Source: an uncultured Reyranella sp.
Lineage (GTDB): Bacteria > Pseudomonadota > Alphaproteobacteria > Reyranellales > Reyranellaceae
Length of the DNA: 64,000 nucleotides
Assembly: GCF_945957355.1 (NCBI RefSeq)
Contig: NZ_CAMFKM010000007.1
Span: 62,001-126,000 of the forward strand
Direction: 5' to 3'
Below the pieces are notes generated by a model. It worked only from the letters and a program-made list of their open reading frames with translations. It searched no databases and had not been told where the DNA came from. This document shows, in pieces, positions 62,718-64,000 of the stretch. Position 1 is the first letter of the stretch. Each line of letters begins with the position of its first letter. Position numbers and translations under genes: made by a program.

Positions 62718-63443
62718 ATGAACGACAAGGTCCGAGCCCAACTTGCCCCCACCGGCGTCCTGCGCGCCGGCATCAATCTCTCCAATTTCCTGCTGGTCAC
62801 CGGCCGCAGCGACAGCGGTGACCCGACCGGGGTCGCCCCCGACATGGCGCGCGAGATTGCGGCCTCGCTGGGCGTGCCGGTGAAGTACGTGACCTTCAAG
62901 TCTCCCGGCGAGCTCGGCGACCAGGTCGGCAAGGACGTGTGGGACATCGGGCTGATCGGCGCCGAGCCGCAGCGCGCCGAGAAGATCCAGTTCACCGCCG
63001 CCTATGTGGAGATCGAGGCGACCTACATGGTGCCCGAGGGCTCTCCCATCAAATCGATCGCCGATGTCGACAGGAAGGGCGTGCGCATCGCCGTCTCCGC
63101 CCGCTCTGCCTACGATCTCTGGCTGGTGAACAACATCAGGAACGCCACGCTGGTGCAGGTGAGCGGCCTCGACGCGGCCTACGAGAAGTTCATGTCCGAC
63201 AAGCTCGAGGTGCTGGCGGGTCTCCGCCCCGGCCTGCTCAAGGATGTCGAGAAGGCGCCGGGCCTCAGGATCCTCGACGGCAAGTTCACCGCGGTCCAGC
63301 AGGCCGTCGGCACGGCCAAGCCCAATGTCGAGGGCGCGGCCTTCCTTGCCGACTTCGTCGAAAAGGCCAAGAAGTCGGGCCTGGTTCAGGGCTTCATCGA
63401 CCGTCACAAGGTCAAGGGCCTGTCCGTCGCGCCGCCCGCCTGA
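62718..63443 (+). CDS. SBP_bac_3-type binding protein without signal peptide
   Basis: 241 residues of the amino-acid-type solute-binding fold. RAGINLSNF, DPTGVAPDMAREIAASLG and VWDIGLIGAEPQRAEKIQFTAAYVE follow the family order, but there is no N-terminal hydrophobic segment. An in-frame TAG stands 12 bases upstream of the ATG, which rules out a missed export signal. The protein should stay in the cytoplasm and may sense or bind a ligand there. No transporter genes are adjacent. It is divergent from the esterase operon. Confidence 0.83.
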   Translation: MNDKVRAQLAPTGVLRAGINLSNFLLVTGRSDSGDPTGVAPDMAREIAASLGVPVKYVTFKSPGELGDQVGKDVWDIGLIGAEPQRAEKIQFTAAYVEIEATYMVPEGSPIKSIADVDRKGVRIAVSARSAYDLWLVNNIRNATLVQVSGLDAAYEKFMSDKLEVLAGLRPGLLKDVEKAPGLRILDGKFTAVQQAVGTAKPNVEGAAFLADFVEKAKKSGLVQGFIDRHKVKGLSVAPPA

Positions 63444-63449
63444 CCGCCC

Positions 63450-64000
63450 ATGGAACTGAACGTCAAGACCCTCTACCTGATCGGCGGCATCGTGACCGTC
63501 GCCAGTGCGGGTGCGGCGCTCCTGACCTGGTACCACCATCGCAACGCGCCGGGGCTTCGTGCCTGGGCGGTGGCCCTGTTGCTCACCGTCCTCGGTGCGC
63601 TCATCCTGCGCGTCCGCATCGCCCAGGCCGATCTCGCGCTCCTGCTGGCCGCCGACATGGTGATCGTTACGGGTTTTGCCGCGATGTGGCTCAGTCTTCG
63701 CTTCGCCAATCAAGGTCGCACCGACATTGTCCGGCTCATTGCGCTCGCCGTGGGCATCAGCGCGGCCTTCCTCGCCCTGTTCGTCGTCCTGAGGGCCCTC
63801 GGTGCGGGACGACAGGCCGCGTCGATCCCCTTCTCCCTGCTCCTCGGCCTGCTGGGGCTGGCCTCCGCCTGGGAGATCTGGCAGGGCCGCCACAAGGATG
63901 ATCTGCACAGCCGGCTGCCGGCGGCCCTCGCCTTCGCAGGTCTCGGAATCGCCCGTGTCGCTCGCGCCGCCGTCCTGGGCGGCGAGGTGGTCCACGTCCT
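63450..64000 (+). CDS. N-terminal membrane module of a larger protein (cut by window edge)
   Basis: At least 183 residues from the ATG at 63450, open to the window end. There are about five or six hydrophobic membrane segments with Arg/His-rich short loops. This layout often precedes GGDEF or histidine-kinase domains in alphaproteobacteria, so it may be the sensor part of a diguanylate cyclase or kinase; the output domain is not in the window. It starts 6 bases after the binding-protein gene, so the two may be cotranscribed. Confidence 0.6.
   Translation, partial: MELNVKTLYLIGGIVTVASAGAALLTWYHHRNAPGLRAWAVALLLTVLGALILRVRIAQADLALLLAADMVIVTGFAAMWLSLRFANQGRTDIVRLIALAVGISAAFLALFVVLRALGAGRQAASIPFSLLLGLLGLASAWEIWQGRHKDDLHSRLPAALAFAGLGIARVARAAVLGGEVVHV

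Overview
The window is GC-rich, densely coding chromosomal DNA from a free-living alphaproteobacterium. Several things point there: two complete dipeptide-type (Dpp/Opp) ABC importers, a TRAP-T importer, a ChvG/ChvI-like two-component pair, GMC oxidoreductases, and palindromic intergenic elements of the kind scattered through Bradyrhizobium/Reyranella-like genomes. A Reyranella-type or related soil/water lineage is my best guess, but it rests on recall of family patterns and not on a search. I see no rRNA, tRNA, CRISPR array, insertion sequence, phage gene or replication origin. No gene-free stretch exceeds 300 bases; the longest gaps are about 160-200 bases (544-703, 7343-7527, 13620-13797, 15056-15218, 35624-35820). 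Three of the gaps hold long inverted repeats.

Layout. (1) 1-10428: end of a hydantoinase B gene, a cupin, then on the minus strand an M20 N-carbamoyl-amino-acid/allantoate-type amidohydrolase, a Dpp-type ABC importer (binding protein, two permeases, double ATPase) and a flavin monooxygenase, with a GMC oxidoreductase divergent. This looks like an uptake-and-hydrolysis set for a ureide/hydantoin/N-carbamoyl compound. (2) 10425-16748: a small secreted Cys-containing protein, aminopeptidase N, then a BamE-like lipoprotein overlapping a response regulator and its histidine kinase. (3) 16774-28576: panB, a second GMC oxidoreductase, an esterase, a ClC antiporter, a cobalamin group (bluB, HupE-like metal permease, cobQ), a Tat-exported sulfatase, and selO with a small secreted protein. 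(4) 28649-35623: histone-deacetylase-like hydrolase, two outer-membrane proteins (one a two-barrel fusion), a Cache-adenylate cyclase, a small secreted protein and an aquaporin. (5) 35821-41289: a second complete Dpp-type importer. (6) 41296-49998: an accessory catabolic block with a YdeI protein, an enolase-superfamily enzyme, a medium-chain reductase, a class III CoA-transferase, a PRISE-type enone reductase, a TRAP transporter and a HutD protein. (7) 50095-64000: an orphan molybdate-type binding protein, a redoxin, a PLP aminotransferase with a cupin, a HAD phosphatase, MipA, an atypical SDR, a DsbA-family protein, a very large AsmA protein, a carboxylesterase/enolase/UPF0178 operon, a binding protein without signal peptide, and the start of a membrane protein cut by the window edge.

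Block 6 reads as one candidate pathway: TRAP uptake of an organic acid, CoA activation by the CaiB/BaiF enzyme, reduction of an enone or alkene by the MDR and PRISE reductases, and dehydration or isomerisation by the enolase-family enzyme. This is inference from gene order. The most unusual single observation is the UPF0178/YaiI gene near 59.9 kb. Its conserved catalytic N-terminus can only be translated if it begins at an ATC codon placed five bases after a perfect AGGAGG.

I found no clear-cut, wholly new defence, mobile or RNA system here.
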